Part shown: positions 32,766 to 42,203 of the stretch, piece after piece
Position numbering within the stretch: position 1 is the stretch's first letter
Layout: every line of letters starts with the position of its first letter
Assembly: GCA_963851405.1 (NCBI GenBank)
Contig: CAWKPB010000001.1
Location: forward strand, 372,001 to 436,000
DNA: 64,000 nucleotides
Source: JANPBY01 sp963851405
Lineage (GTDB): Bacteria > Actinomycetota > Actinomycetes > DATJPE01
Direction of reading: 5' to 3'
Made by a program: the position numbers and the translations under genes
Notes under the pieces: model-generated
Databases searched by the model: none
Seen by the model: the letters and a program-made list of their open reading frames with translations, nothing else
Told to the model about the DNA's origin: nothing

Positions 32766-34267
32766 GGCTGGGCCGTCAGTTCGGGTGCCTGGTTCAACAG
32801 GGGACCGCCCCATCGCTCGAGCAGTGCAGCCTCGAGCGCACCACCGACTTGGTAGAGACGCGCATCACCTAGAGGCGGCGCCATCACCTGGAAGCCGACC
32901 GGCAAGCCGTCCTCCGGTGCAAGTCCACAGGGCAGCGAGAGCGCGCAGTTGCCCGCTAGGTTGGTCGGGATTGTCGCGATGTCGTTGAGGTACATCGCCA
33001 ACGGGTCGTCCAGCTTGTCTCCCAACCGAAAGGCGGTCGTCGGGCAGGTGGGGGAAACCAGAACGTCCACTTGCTCAAACGCAGCCGAGAAGTCGCGAGC
33101 AATGAGCGTGCGAACCTTTTGGGCTTGGCCGTAGTAGGCGTCGTAATAGCCCGACGACAAGGCGTAGGTGCCGAGGATAATGCGACGCTTGACCTCGTCC
33201 CCGAAGCCAGCGTCACGGGTCACAGCCATGACCTGCTCGGCGGAACGGGTCCCATCATCGCCGACCCGCAGGCCATATCGCATGGCATCGAACTTGGCGA
33301 GATTGGATGACGCCTCGCTCGGCAGAATCAGGTAGTAAGCGGCCAGCGCGTAGTCGAAGTGTGGGCAGTCGACCTCTTCGACGGTCGCCCCGAGACCGAT
33401 CAGTAGGTCGAGCGACTCCCGGAAACGCTGCTCCACGCCGCTTTGATAGCCCTCGCCCCCGAGTTGCTTGACCAGCCCGATGCGCAGGCCCTGCACATCT
33501 TGACAGCGCGCGGCGGCCACCAAGTCCGGCATCGGCGCGTCGATCGACGTGGAATCCAGCGGATCGTGACCGCCCACGACTTGGTGGAGCATGGCCGCGT
33601 CGAGCACAGTTCGCGCGCATGGTCCCGCCTGGTCCAGCGAAGAGGCCAAAGCGACCAAGCCGTAGCGAGAGACTCCGCCGTAGGTGGGCTTCACACCCAC
33701 GGTTCCCGTGACTGCCGCCGGTTGACGGATCGACCCGCCCGTGTCGGTACCGATTGCGAGCGGGGCCTCGAACGAGGCCACGGCCGCAGCGGAGCCACCC
33801 CCCGATCCGCCGGGGATGCGGTCAAGGTCCCACGGATTATGGGTCGGGCCGTACGCCGAGTGCTCGGTCGATGACCCCATGGCGAACTCATCCATGTTGG
33901 TCTTACCCAAAATCACCACACCGGCATCCTTCAGACGCCGAGTCACGGTGGCGTCATAAGGCGGGCGCCAACCCTCCAACACTCTTGACCCACACGTGGT
34001 CGGAATGCCCTCTTGGCAAAGAACGTCCTTGAGGGCAAGCGGAACCCCAGCCAGCGGACCCAGGGACTCCCCTGCACGCCGGCGTTCGTCGACCCGCGCT
34101 GCAGCCGCCAACGCTCCCGTCTCGTCCACGTGCAAGAACGCATGAATGCGATCGTCCACGTCATCAATGCGGTCGAGGTGCGCGCGGGTCAACTCGATCG
34201 AGGTGGTCTGTCCAGCCGCGACCGCGGTCGCGGCTTCGGCGGCGGAGAGCCGGGTCAGGTCGCCCAT
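32762..34267 (-). CDS. gatA: Asp/Glu-tRNA amidotransferase subunit A (amidase)
   Basis: A 501-residue amidase-signature subunit that frees ammonia from glutamine. The catalytic Ser-cisSer-Lys set is in PLALKDVLC (Lys about 83), GGSGGGSAAAVA and GTDTGGSIRQPAA. The substrate loop and C-terminus are of normal length. It shares one base with the gatC stop (TGATG) and four with the gatB start. Confidence 0.97.
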   Translation of the reverse strand: MGDLTRLSAAEAATAVAAGQTTSIELTRAHLDRIDDVDDRIHAFLHVDETGALAAAARVDERRRAGESLGPLAGVPLALKDVLCQEGIPTTCGSRVLEGWRPPYDATVTRRLKDAGVVILGKTNMDEFAMGSSTEHSAYGPTHNPWDLDRIPGGSGGGSAAAVASFEAPLAIGTDTGGSIRQPAAVTGTVGVKPTYGGVSRYGLVALASSLDQAGPCARTVLDAAMLHQVVGGHDPLDSTSIDAPMPDLVAAARCQDVQGLRIGLVKQLGGEGYQSGVEQRFRESLDLLIGLGATVEEVDCPHFDYALAAYYLILPSEASSNLAKFDAMRYGLRVGDDGTRSAEQVMAVTRDAGFGDEVKRRIILGTYALSSGYYDAYYGQAQKVRTLIARDFSAAFEQVDVLVSPTCPTTAFRLGDKLDDPLAMYLNDIATIPTNLAGNCALSLPCGLAPEDGLPVGFQVMAPPLGDARLYQVGGALEAALLERWGGPLLNQAPELTAQP

Positions 34268-34563
34268 CAGCCCTCCTCGTCGAGGATCCGGGGCACCCGG
34301 AAACGCTGGTCCTCGACAGCGGGAGCCCCGGAGAGCGCCTGTTCGGGCGTCAGGCAGGCGCGCACCACGTCGGGACGAGTGACGTTGGTGAGGGGAACTG
34401 CGTGCGATGTAGGGGGTATGTCGTGGGCCGCAACGTCCGCTACGGCGGCGACCGAATCCAAGATCACGTCCAGTTGGCCCGACAAGTGATCCAACTCGGC
34501 TTCATCTAGATCGATCCGGGCCAATTGGGCTAGATGAGCGACCTCCGCGCGAGTCAAGGACAC
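34267..34563 (-). CDS. gatC: Asp/Glu-tRNA amidotransferase subunit C
   Basis: A 98-residue subunit that wraps between GatA and GatB and stabilises them. LTRAEVAHLAQLARIDLDEAEL is the family N-terminus; the end is FRVPRILDEEG. I use the GTG at 34563 (MSLTRAEV) with GGAG nine bases upstream; a TTG three codons earlier is possible. Confidence 0.93.
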   Translation of the reverse strand: MSLTRAEVAHLAQLARIDLDEAELDHLSGQLDVILDSVAAVADVAAHDIPPTSHAVPLTNVTRPDVVRACLTPEQALSGAPAVEDQRFRVPRILDEEG

Positions 34564-34627
34564 GGGATGCAACTCCAGGGCTGGCCGACGGCGTCAGGGG
34601 GACCAGAACATCCTAGGTTGCCGACCG

Positions 34628-36694
34628 TTACCCAGCGGCGGGGGCGCCACCAGCTAGCAACCGAAGTGGGCGGTCGCCCACTCGCGGTGCGTTCTCGAGC
34701 AACCATGTCGTCGCCGCTTCGGGGGCCATGGGACGCGAGATCAACCAACCCTGCGCACTGTCGCATCCAAGGGCAACCAAACGCTGCCACACCTCTTCGG
34801 TCTCGACCCCTTCGGCCACGGCGCTCATGCCCAGGGAGTGAGCGAGATCAATGATCGAGCGCACGATCGACTCGTCCTCGATGCCGTCAGCCATCTTGCT
34901 GACGAACGACCGGTCGACCTTGATCTCGGTGACCGGCAGTCGCTTGAGCATGAACATGGACGAGTAGCCGGTGCCGAAGTCGTCCAGGCTGATCGCCACA
35001 TCCAACCCCTCGAGGGCATCGAGGGTGTCCATGACTCGACTGTGCTCGGCCATCAACGTGCGTTCGGTTAGCTCAAGAATGAGGTGCGAAGCAGGCACCC
35101 GGTGCCGAGCAAGGCCCTCCGACACCGTGGTCGACAGCTCCGTTCCATGGAGGTCGCGCGCCGAAACATTGACCGCGACCGCAACGTCGAGCCCCATCCG
35201 TCGCCACATCGACGCTTGAGCCAGCGCCCGATCGATGACGTATTCGGTCAGCCGGTGCATGAGACCAGATGTCTCGGCCAGCGGGATGAACTCATCCGGT
35301 GGAATCGAACCCTGAGTCGGGTGCTGCCAGCGCAAGAGCGCCTCGACGCCGACGAGGCCTTGGTCGCCCATCCCCATCTTCGGTTGGTAGTGCAGCTCCA
35401 TCTCTCCGGCCTCAAGAGCGCGACGAAGGGATGCGAGCAGGCCGAGTCGATTGGTCGAGTGCTGGTCTCGCTCGGAGTCGTAGAGCTCGATCTCGGCATG
35501 GGTTTCCTTGGCCATGTACATCGCCACGTCCGCGCGCCGCATCAGCGTGTCCACCTCGGCGCCGTGATGAGGGTGCATGGCCACGCCGATGCTCGCCTCC
35601 AGCTCCAACAACACATCGTCGAGCTGGAAGGGCTCGACAAGCGCCGCCCGCACCCGACGTGCTACCTCGATGGCTTCGTCTCGGTCGCTCACCGATGGCA
35701 GATAGATCGCGAACTCGTCACCGCCGAGACGGGCCACCACGTCACGGTCTCGAAGCGTCGACTCGATGCGCTTGGCCACGAGCTGCAGCAGTTGGTCGCC
35801 GGTTTGGTGGCCGAGGGTGTCGTTCACCTCCTTGAACCGGTCGAGGTCGAGAAGGAACAAGGCGAACGGCTCGCAGCCTCGCTGGCAGTCCGACAGCGAA
35901 TCCTCCATCGTCTGGAGGAGGAACTTGCGGTTCGGCAAGCCGGTAAGAGAGTCGTGGGTTGCCTGGTGCTCCTCAGCCAAGGAGATCTGACCCATCTTCC
36001 GGACGGCATACAACGGAATCAGGAGCAGCGGCAGGAACCACAGCGATGCCTGGGCGGCCAGCACAACCAGAGGGGACAACGCCATCACCGCCGCGTGAGT
36101 GAGGACGTAGTGGCCGAGGTCTTCGGTCCAGGCCTCGGTAAAGGAGGCGTCATCGCCGCTGACTCCAGCGACCAAGGTGTTGTTCACGACGAACCAGACC
36201 AGCCAGGTCAGGGCAATCCAGATCAGGTCGGATGCCTGCAGGGGCGTGTCAGCAAGGCCAGCGCCCAAGCCGTTCTGCACCCCGAAGGCCCACATCACCA
36301 ACCAGGCCGCGAACAGCGACAGGGAGTACTGGCCCACGTTGAAGAAGAGTTTCCATGCTGCTTTGTGCTTCACCGTCTCTGAGACGAGGCAGGCCGCCGC
36401 TTGCAGCAAGATGGCGGGCCAAAAGCCCCACAGGTAGAGCATCGCGAGCACGAAGGCTGTAGACGTGACCGTGCCCTGGGGGTCATAGCGGCCAGCGGTC
36501 ATCACCGGAGCCAACTCACCCAAGAGCACCAAGGCCGCGATGGCCCAGAACCCATAGGGCATCTGGCCCATGGTCGGTTGAACCTCGAACGCCGCGATCA
36601 GCACCAGGGCCCAGCCGACCCACACCGAGAAGTGCCAGGTGACACTGAACAGCGACCACGTGGCCAACGAGGGCCGCTTGGCCGAGTTATCCAC
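34628..36694 (-). CDS. Membrane GGDEF-EAL protein, c-di-GMP turnover (1)
   Basis: A 688-residue protein with an N-terminal membrane region of seven or so helices (residues 10-245), then GGDEF (about 270-430) and EAL (about 440-680) domains. The cyclase motif is intact (RLGGDEF) with an inhibitory RxxD (RDRD) five residues before it. The EAL motif is intact: VEALLRW, LELTERTLM, DDFGTGYSS and EIKVDRSF. So it could make and degrade c-di-GMP. The GTG at 36694 has GGGAGGGG five bases upstream. From memory the spot between ligA and gatC holds the phosphodiesterase RmdB in Streptomyces, so net degradation is likely. It is a paralogue of the next gene. Confidence 0.93.
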   Translation of the reverse strand: MDNSAKRPSLATWSLFSVTWHFSVWVGWALVLIAAFEVQPTMGQMPYGFWAIAALVLLGELAPVMTAGRYDPQGTVTSTAFVLAMLYLWGFWPAILLQAAACLVSETVKHKAAWKLFFNVGQYSLSLFAAWLVMWAFGVQNGLGAGLADTPLQASDLIWIALTWLVWFVVNNTLVAGVSGDDASFTEAWTEDLGHYVLTHAAVMALSPLVVLAAQASLWFLPLLLIPLYAVRKMGQISLAEEHQATHDSLTGLPNRKFLLQTMEDSLSDCQRGCEPFALFLLDLDRFKEVNDTLGHQTGDQLLQLVAKRIESTLRDRDVVARLGGDEFAIYLPSVSDRDEAIEVARRVRAALVEPFQLDDVLLELEASIGVAMHPHHGAEVDTLMRRADVAMYMAKETHAEIELYDSERDQHSTNRLGLLASLRRALEAGEMELHYQPKMGMGDQGLVGVEALLRWQHPTQGSIPPDEFIPLAETSGLMHRLTEYVIDRALAQASMWRRMGLDVAVAVNVSARDLHGTELSTTVSEGLARHRVPASHLILELTERTLMAEHSRVMDTLDALEGLDVAISLDDFGTGYSSMFMLKRLPVTEIKVDRSFVSKMADGIEDESIVRSIIDLAHSLGMSAVAEGVETEEVWQRLVALGCDSAQGWLISRPMAPEAATTWLLENAPRVGDRPLRLLAGGAPAAG

Positions 36695-36816
36695 GCGCAC
36701 CCCTCCCCGACAACTTTCCCCCTGGGTCGTCGAACGACCAGGCGGGGCAAACCCCACCCAACTATTGATTTCGGCTCACCAGAGGGCCTTCTTGAGCCGG
36801 CTCGAGATGAGCGAGG

Positions 36817-38895
36817 TCAGGGAGCCACGCGAGCGCGCAGCATTCGGAGAGCGGCACCCCGGCTTGGGTGACGCAGCAGCCATTGGGTGGCAACGGCCGA
36901 GGGCATCGGTCGCGAGACGTACCAGCCCTGACCGCTGTCGCAACCCAGAGTCTCCAGCTGGCGCCAGGTCTCCTCGGTCTCCACGCCCTCGGCGACGGTC
37001 TCAATCCCCAACGCATGGGCCAGATCGATGATTGAACGCACGATGGCTCCGTCCCCTCCGGCAGACATCCGCGAGACGAACGATCGGTCGACCTTGATCT
37101 CCGCTACCGGCATTTGTTGGAGCAGCACCAAGGAGGAATAGCCAGTCCCGAAGTCGTCGAGTGACAGCTGTATACCCAGCCGTTGGAGCGCACCCAGCGT
37201 CTCGCTCACGCGCGCCGGTTCGGCCATGAGCACACGTTCGGTGAGTTCAAGGCGGAGGGCCGATGGCGGCAGGTCGTGGCGCACCAGCCCGTTCGCGACG
37301 GTCCGAACGAGCGCAGACCCATAGAGATCGCGCGCGGAAACGTTGATTGCCACAGGAACCTGCAGCCCCGCTGACCACCACTGTGCCGCCTGCTCGAGGG
37401 CTGTGTCGGTGACGAATTCGGTCAATCGATGCATCAGTCCGCTGTGTTCGGCCAGCGGAATGAAGTCATCGGGCATGACCAAACCCCGCTGAGGATGACG
37501 CCAACGAACCAGCGCCTCCACGCCGGTGACGGCCCCACTGGAGAACGCGACCTTGGGCTGGTAGTGAAGCTCGAGTTCTCCCGTGTCGATCCCGTGCCGG
37601 AGGGAGCCGAGCAAACCCAGTCGGCTGGCCGAGTGCTGGTCCCTCGCCTCGGCATAGACCTCGACCTGAGTCCGCTCGGTTTTGGCGAGGTACATGGCGA
37701 TCTCGGCCCGGCGCATCAACAACTCAGCGTCTTCGCCATGCTCTGGCGCGAGCGCGACTCCGACACTCCCCTCGAGTTCCAAGGGCACACCCTCGAGCTG
37801 GAACGGTTCAGCCAAGGCCGCCCCAATTCGCACCGCGACATCGTGCGCCGCCGCCTCGTCGGCAACCGCGGCCAACAGAACTCCGAATTCGTCCCCGCCA
37901 AGCCGGCTCACCGTGTCGCTCGGTCTGACCACCTTGGTCAGCCGATCAGCGACAATCTGCAGGAGCCGGTCTCCGGTTTGGTGGCCGAGTGTGTCGTTGA
38001 CCTCCTTAAACCCGTCCAAGTCCAAGACGAGCAGCGCCAGCGGCTCGTCCTTGCGTTCTGCCAGCGCGCTGGTCAACAGCTCAGCGAGGTGCTTGCGGTT
38101 CGGCAGATCGGTCAGCGGATCGTGATTGGCCTGATGTTCGCGCCCGAGCGCCATGCCGGCTGCGGCATAGATCGCGATCATGGGCGGGAGGACCAGCGGA
38201 ATCCACACTGGTCCCATGTCGATGACTAGGGCCACGAGCGCCGAGAAGCTAAGCACCGCCACGTTGGAGAACACCTGGTAGCCGAAGTCCTCGAAGAACA
38301 GCGACCAGAACGAATCGTCGTTGTATCGGGCGAGCACCCAAGAAACCAGACCGTTGTTCACGAAGAAGTAGACGACCCACGCCACCCCCATCGGGGCAAA
38401 ATCGGAGCTGGTCATCGGATGCCAGGCCTGCATCGACGCCGACCAGCCCGCTGCAAGCAGAACCGCCCATGCGGCGCCGATTGATAGGGCGTACTGCCCC
38501 ACGTTGAATGCGGTCTTCCACCAGACCTTGCGCTCCAACAGGTCGGCGAGCAACGAGGCGGCGCAGTGGAAGACGACGGCGGGCACCAGCCCCCACGTGA
38601 ACAAGATCGCGAACGTGAACCCAGTGGAAGGCGTAACCCCGCTGTTGCCGTACGTCTTCGAAGCGACGAGCGGCCGAGTCTCCCCCAGGATGACCAGCGC
38701 CCCCAACGCCGCCAACGACCAGAGCTGATAGGTCGGGAGACCGGCGAGGTCGAAGTGCAGCAGGCACCACAACGCCAACGGGATCCCGAACCCGAGTGTC
38801 AGCCACAAAGAGATCCCGAACGGAGTCCACGACAGCGCCGACGGGCGCAAAGCAGCGGCAGTCTGGCCGCCGGCACGCGCCTCGGTTTCCACCAT
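36817..38895 (-). CDS. Membrane GGDEF-EAL protein, c-di-GMP turnover (2)
   Basis: A 692-residue paralogue of the gene just downstream, with the same layout: helices to about residue 250, GGDEF, then EAL. RLGGDEF, the RxxD inhibitory site (RPSD), VEALVRW, LELTERVLM, DDFGTGYSS and EIKVDRSF are all intact. The periplasm-facing and membrane parts differ more than the catalytic parts, suggesting different input signals. ATG 38895 follows GGGGGGAAAGCG. It precedes the other gene by 122 bases and follows ligA by 166 bases, with a 14-base direct repeat upstream. Confidence 0.93.
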   Translation of the reverse strand: MVETEARAGGQTAAALRPSALSWTPFGISLWLTLGFGIPLALWCLLHFDLAGLPTYQLWSLAALGALVILGETRPLVASKTYGNSGVTPSTGFTFAILFTWGLVPAVVFHCAASLLADLLERKVWWKTAFNVGQYALSIGAAWAVLLAAGWSASMQAWHPMTSSDFAPMGVAWVVYFFVNNGLVSWVLARYNDDSFWSLFFEDFGYQVFSNVAVLSFSALVALVIDMGPVWIPLVLPPMIAIYAAAGMALGREHQANHDPLTDLPNRKHLAELLTSALAERKDEPLALLVLDLDGFKEVNDTLGHQTGDRLLQIVADRLTKVVRPSDTVSRLGGDEFGVLLAAVADEAAAHDVAVRIGAALAEPFQLEGVPLELEGSVGVALAPEHGEDAELLMRRAEIAMYLAKTERTQVEVYAEARDQHSASRLGLLGSLRHGIDTGELELHYQPKVAFSSGAVTGVEALVRWRHPQRGLVMPDDFIPLAEHSGLMHRLTEFVTDTALEQAAQWWSAGLQVPVAINVSARDLYGSALVRTVANGLVRHDLPPSALRLELTERVLMAEPARVSETLGALQRLGIQLSLDDFGTGYSSLVLLQQMPVAEIKVDRSFVSRMSAGGDGAIVRSIIDLAHALGIETVAEGVETEETWRQLETLGCDSGQGWYVSRPMPSAVATQWLLRHPSRGAALRMLRARVAP

Positions 38896-38941
38896 CGCTT
38901 TCCCCCCTCGAACCGTGCCTCGCCACCACCGGACGTCCACG

Positions 38942-38974
38942 CACGGTGAGTGGCCAAATACACGTTGAGTGACC
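38942..38974 (+). repeat. 14-base direct repeat upstream of the second GGDEF-EAL gene
   Basis: CACGGTGAGTGGCC (38942-38955) and CACGTTGAGTGACC (38961-38974) agree at 12 of 14 positions and recur every 19 bases. They lie 47-79 bases before the ATG at 38895, near a TATTTG stretch that could be a -10, so they may be a regulator's binding sites. Confidence 0.45.
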
Positions 38975-39061
38975 GAACGATGACAGAAAGGCGGACCGAA
39001 ACAGAGAGCGTTCACCCGTGTGGAGCAGTCGGTCAGCCCGAACGCGACGGGCGGCGAAGGG

Positions 39062-41143
39062 TTACTCGGTGCCCGAGGCGGCCTGCGCGCGGGCCGCCTC
39101 CACCCCTTCGGACAACAACAACCGCAGGCCATCCTCATCGAGTCGGGGGACGCCGAGTGCCACCGCCTTGTCGTACTTGCTGCCCGGGTTTTCTCCCACC
39201 ACGACGAAACCGGTCTTCTTGGAAACCGAGCCGGTCAACTTGCCCCCCAGGGCCTGGACTGCCGCGGTGACCTCGTCACGCGTGAATCCTTCGAGAGTCC
39301 CGGTGACCACGATCATCACGCCCTCGAGTGGGCGGGGCCCTTCCTCGACCGAGTCGTCCTCCATTCGGACCCCCGCGGTGGCCCATTTCTGGACCAGCTC
39401 TCGGTGCCAGGCCACGTCGAACCATTCCTCGATCGCCTCGGCGATGACCGGTCCGACTCCCTCGGTAGCCGCGAGCCCTTCCCTGCTCGCATGGGTCATC
39501 CGGTCCACGCTCCGGAACTCTCGGGCCAAGGCCTGGGCTGCCGTCGGACCAACGTGCCTGATCGACAGGGCGACCAAGACGCGCCACAAGGGCTGCCGCT
39601 TCGCCGTCTCGAGGTTGTCGAGGAGTTTCACCGCGTTCGCCGACAAGCCGCCGTCTTTGCGCGTGAAGAACGGGCAGCCCTCCAGCGCGTCCGCTGACAA
39701 CGCAAACAGATCCCCCTCATCGGCCACCAGCCCACAGGCGAGCAACGCGACGGCCGCTTCGTAGCCCAGGACTTCAATGTCGAACGCCCCCCGACCCGCG
39801 ACGTGAAACAGACGTTCCCGCAGCTGTGCCGGGCAGGACCGCTGATTGGGGCAGCGCAGGTCGACGTCACCGGCGCGTGCGGGCGCAAGCGTTGTTCCAC
39901 ACTCGGGACAGCTCGTGGGCATCTCGAACCGACGCTCGGTCCCGTCGCGCAACGCCACGACCGGCCCGAGCACTTCTGGGATCACATCACCGGCCTTGCG
40001 GAGCACCACCGTGTCACCAATCAGGACACCCTTGCGCTTCACCTCGTCGGCGTTGTGCAAGGTGGCGAGGCTCACCGTCGAGCCGGACACGAAAACGGGC
40101 TCCATGAAGGCAAACGGCGTGACCCGCCCCGTCCGTCCGACGTTGACGCGGATGTCGAGCAGTTTGGTGTTGACCTCCTCGGGAGGGTACTTATAGGCCA
40201 CAGCCCAACGTGGAGCACGAGACGTCGAACCCAGCCTCCCCTGGACAGCGAGCTCATCCACCTTGACCACGACGCCGTCGATCTCATGTTCGACGGAGTG
40301 CCGGTGCTCGCCGAAGTGGGATACGAAGCCCAGGATGTCGTCAGCTGTATCAACCACCCGCGTCCGCCCAGAGACGGGCAGCCCCCAGGAGCCCATCGCC
40401 TGGTAGCCGTCGGACAACCGGCTGACCTCCAACCCGGAGTGCCGACCCATGCCGTGCACGATCATCCGAAGGGGGCGCGATGCGGTGACCCTCGGGTCCT
40501 TCTGCCGAAGAGAGCCCGCCGCTGCGTTGCGGGGGTTGGCGAACGGCGCCTTGCCGGCCTCAACCAGGTCAGCGTTGAGTTGAGCGAACTGCTCGGTCGG
40601 GAAGAAGACCTCACCCCGCACCTCGAGGAGCGCCGGGACGGGCCCACCAGACGCTGACAGCCGGTCAGGGATGCCCGTCACGCTGCGCACATTGGGCGTG
40701 ACGTCCTCGCCCGTCCTCCCGTCCCCTCGGGTGGCCGCGCGAACTAGCCGGCCGTCGACGTACACGAGGTTGACCGCCAGACCGTCGATCTTCAGCTCGC
40801 ACAACCAGTGGATAGCGGCGTGGGCGTCCCGGACGACCCGGTCCGACCAGGAACGAAGGTCCTGCTCACTGAAGACGTTGTCGAGGCTGAACATCCGCTC
40901 GAGATGTTCAACGGGGGCGAAGGTCGTGGAGTAGGTGCCGCCGACTCGTTGCGTCGGCGAGGTGGGGCTACGCAGCGAAGGATCGGCCTCCTCCAGCGCA
41001 GTCAGCTCGCTGAGCAGGGCGTCGTATTCTGCATCACTGACCGTCGGTGCGTCGAGGACGTAGTAGCGGTACTGATGGTCGTCGAGCACGGCGCACAGCT
41101 CGGCATGCCTGGCCGACTGCGCGCTAGGCCCCCCCTCACCCAT
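39062..41143 (-). CDS. ligA: NAD-dependent DNA ligase
   Basis: A 693-residue replicative ligase. The adenylated Lys is in CELKIDGLAVN. Domain order: Ia (YRYYVLDAPTVSDAEYD), adenylation, OB fold, a Cys4 zinc finger (CPECGTTL...CPNQRSCPAQ), helix-hairpin-helix repeats and a C-terminal BRCT (GVMIVVTGTLEGFTRDEV). ATG 41143 overlaps the MetE-like gene's stop by eight bases and has GGGGGACC upstream; the longer in-frame start would run deep into that gene. Confidence 0.97.
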   Translation of the reverse strand: MGEGGPSAQSARHAELCAVLDDHQYRYYVLDAPTVSDAEYDALLSELTALEEADPSLRSPTSPTQRVGGTYSTTFAPVEHLERMFSLDNVFSEQDLRSWSDRVVRDAHAAIHWLCELKIDGLAVNLVYVDGRLVRAATRGDGRTGEDVTPNVRSVTGIPDRLSASGGPVPALLEVRGEVFFPTEQFAQLNADLVEAGKAPFANPRNAAAGSLRQKDPRVTASRPLRMIVHGMGRHSGLEVSRLSDGYQAMGSWGLPVSGRTRVVDTADDILGFVSHFGEHRHSVEHEIDGVVVKVDELAVQGRLGSTSRAPRWAVAYKYPPEEVNTKLLDIRVNVGRTGRVTPFAFMEPVFVSGSTVSLATLHNADEVKRKGVLIGDTVVLRKAGDVIPEVLGPVVALRDGTERRFEMPTSCPECGTTLAPARAGDVDLRCPNQRSCPAQLRERLFHVAGRGAFDIEVLGYEAAVALLACGLVADEGDLFALSADALEGCPFFTRKDGGLSANAVKLLDNLETAKRQPLWRVLVALSIRHVGPTAAQALAREFRSVDRMTHASREGLAATEGVGPVIAEAIEEWFDVAWHRELVQKWATAGVRMEDDSVEEGPRPLEGVMIVVTGTLEGFTRDEVTAAVQALGGKLTGSVSKKTGFVVVGENPGSKYDKAVALGVPRLDEDGLRLLLSEGVEAARAQAASGTE

Positions 41144-42203
41144 CGAGGTCCCCCGCCGGGTCCTCCGTGAGGCGTCGGCTCGCCGAGTGGGCCAGCGCAA
41201 GCACCTCGATGGCTCCGTTGGGCGACGCTCCAGCCAGGCCACACGTCGGGGTCAGGATGAAACCGGCCACCGCGTCATCGGATAGGCCCAGTCGACTTCC
41301 CAACGCCCGCACGGGTGCGACCGTACTGGCGAGCACCGACGAACCCCCCAGGTTTGGTGCGTCGGTCGCGCTGGTCGGGTGGTTGGTCTTGGTCGGCTCC
41401 GAGGACACCGAGTCGATGACACCGAGCAGCAAACGGGTCCCTCCTTCGAGGGCCACACCAAGTTCGTCATCGGCCCGCGTGCCCACAGCCGTGAGATCTA
41501 AAGAAACGGCTGTCGTTCCCGATCGGACCAACAACCCGACGGGCACCGAAGCGGCGCAACAATGAACGACGGACAGCGCGTGGTCCCGCAGCGGTTGGAG
41601 GACTCGAGCCAGCCCTGCCACCACGGTGTCCGGATCAACTGCACGCAACTGGCCGAAGCCGCTGGCGGTGGGCACCGACCCTGCCAGCACCGCGGGGAGA
41701 AAGGGTTCATCGAGCTGCACGACCACGTTCGCACGCGGCACCCTCCGCTGCACGTCCGCGATGAGAGCTCCGACCCCTTCCATGAGGGACACGGACAGAT
41801 CGCGGCACGCGCCGGGATCCGCGAGTGCCTTATCGCCATGGTGCAGCTCGACGGTCGCCGCCAGCGTCCATGGGCCGCACACCTGGATCTTGAGTGACCC
41901 GGACCAGCCCTGGGCCATCTCCTCGAGGGCATCGAGATCCTCCCCCAGCAGCGACACCGAACGCCGCTCGTCACGACCCGCCGCTGCCGTCACGCGCCAC
42001 CCGCTCGGCTGCACCTCCGCATGCAGATCGACGAGCAGACCGAGCGCACGTCCGGTCATGTCCGAACCCACACCGCGGGCTGGCAACTCCGGGAGGAAGG
42101 GGAGGTCGGGGAGTTCGCCGAGAACCACCCTCATCGACTCGCGGACATCAGTCCCCGGCATCGACCCGATGCCCGTGGCGCAACCTAACGGCCAGCCCCT
42201 CAC
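41136..42203 (-). CDS. MetE/UROD-fold methionine synthase-like protein
   Basis: A 355-residue protein resembling the C-terminal catalytic barrel of cobalamin-independent methionine synthase. VVQLDEPFLPAVL, VVHCCAASVP and TPTCGLAG correspond to strands carrying the zinc-binding residues (His/Cys, Glu, Cys). It lacks the N-terminal half of true MetE. From memory a gene of this kind sits between mnmA and ligA in many actinobacteria. Its methyl donor and acceptor are unknown. GTG start at 42203 overlaps the mnmA stop (GTGA). Confidence 0.85.
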   Translation of the reverse strand: MRGWPLGCATGIGSMPGTDVRESMRVVLGELPDLPFLPELPARGVGSDMTGRALGLLVDLHAEVQPSGWRVTAAAGRDERRSVSLLGEDLDALEEMAQGWSGSLKIQVCGPWTLAATVELHHGDKALADPGACRDLSVSLMEGVGALIADVQRRVPRANVVVQLDEPFLPAVLAGSVPTASGFGQLRAVDPDTVVAGLARVLQPLRDHALSVVHCCAASVPVGLLVRSGTTAVSLDLTAVGTRADDELGVALEGGTRLLLGVIDSVSSEPTKTNHPTSATDAPNLGGSSVLASTVAPVRALGSRLGLSDDAVAGFILTPTCGLAGASPNGAIEVLALAHSASRRLTEDPAGDLDG

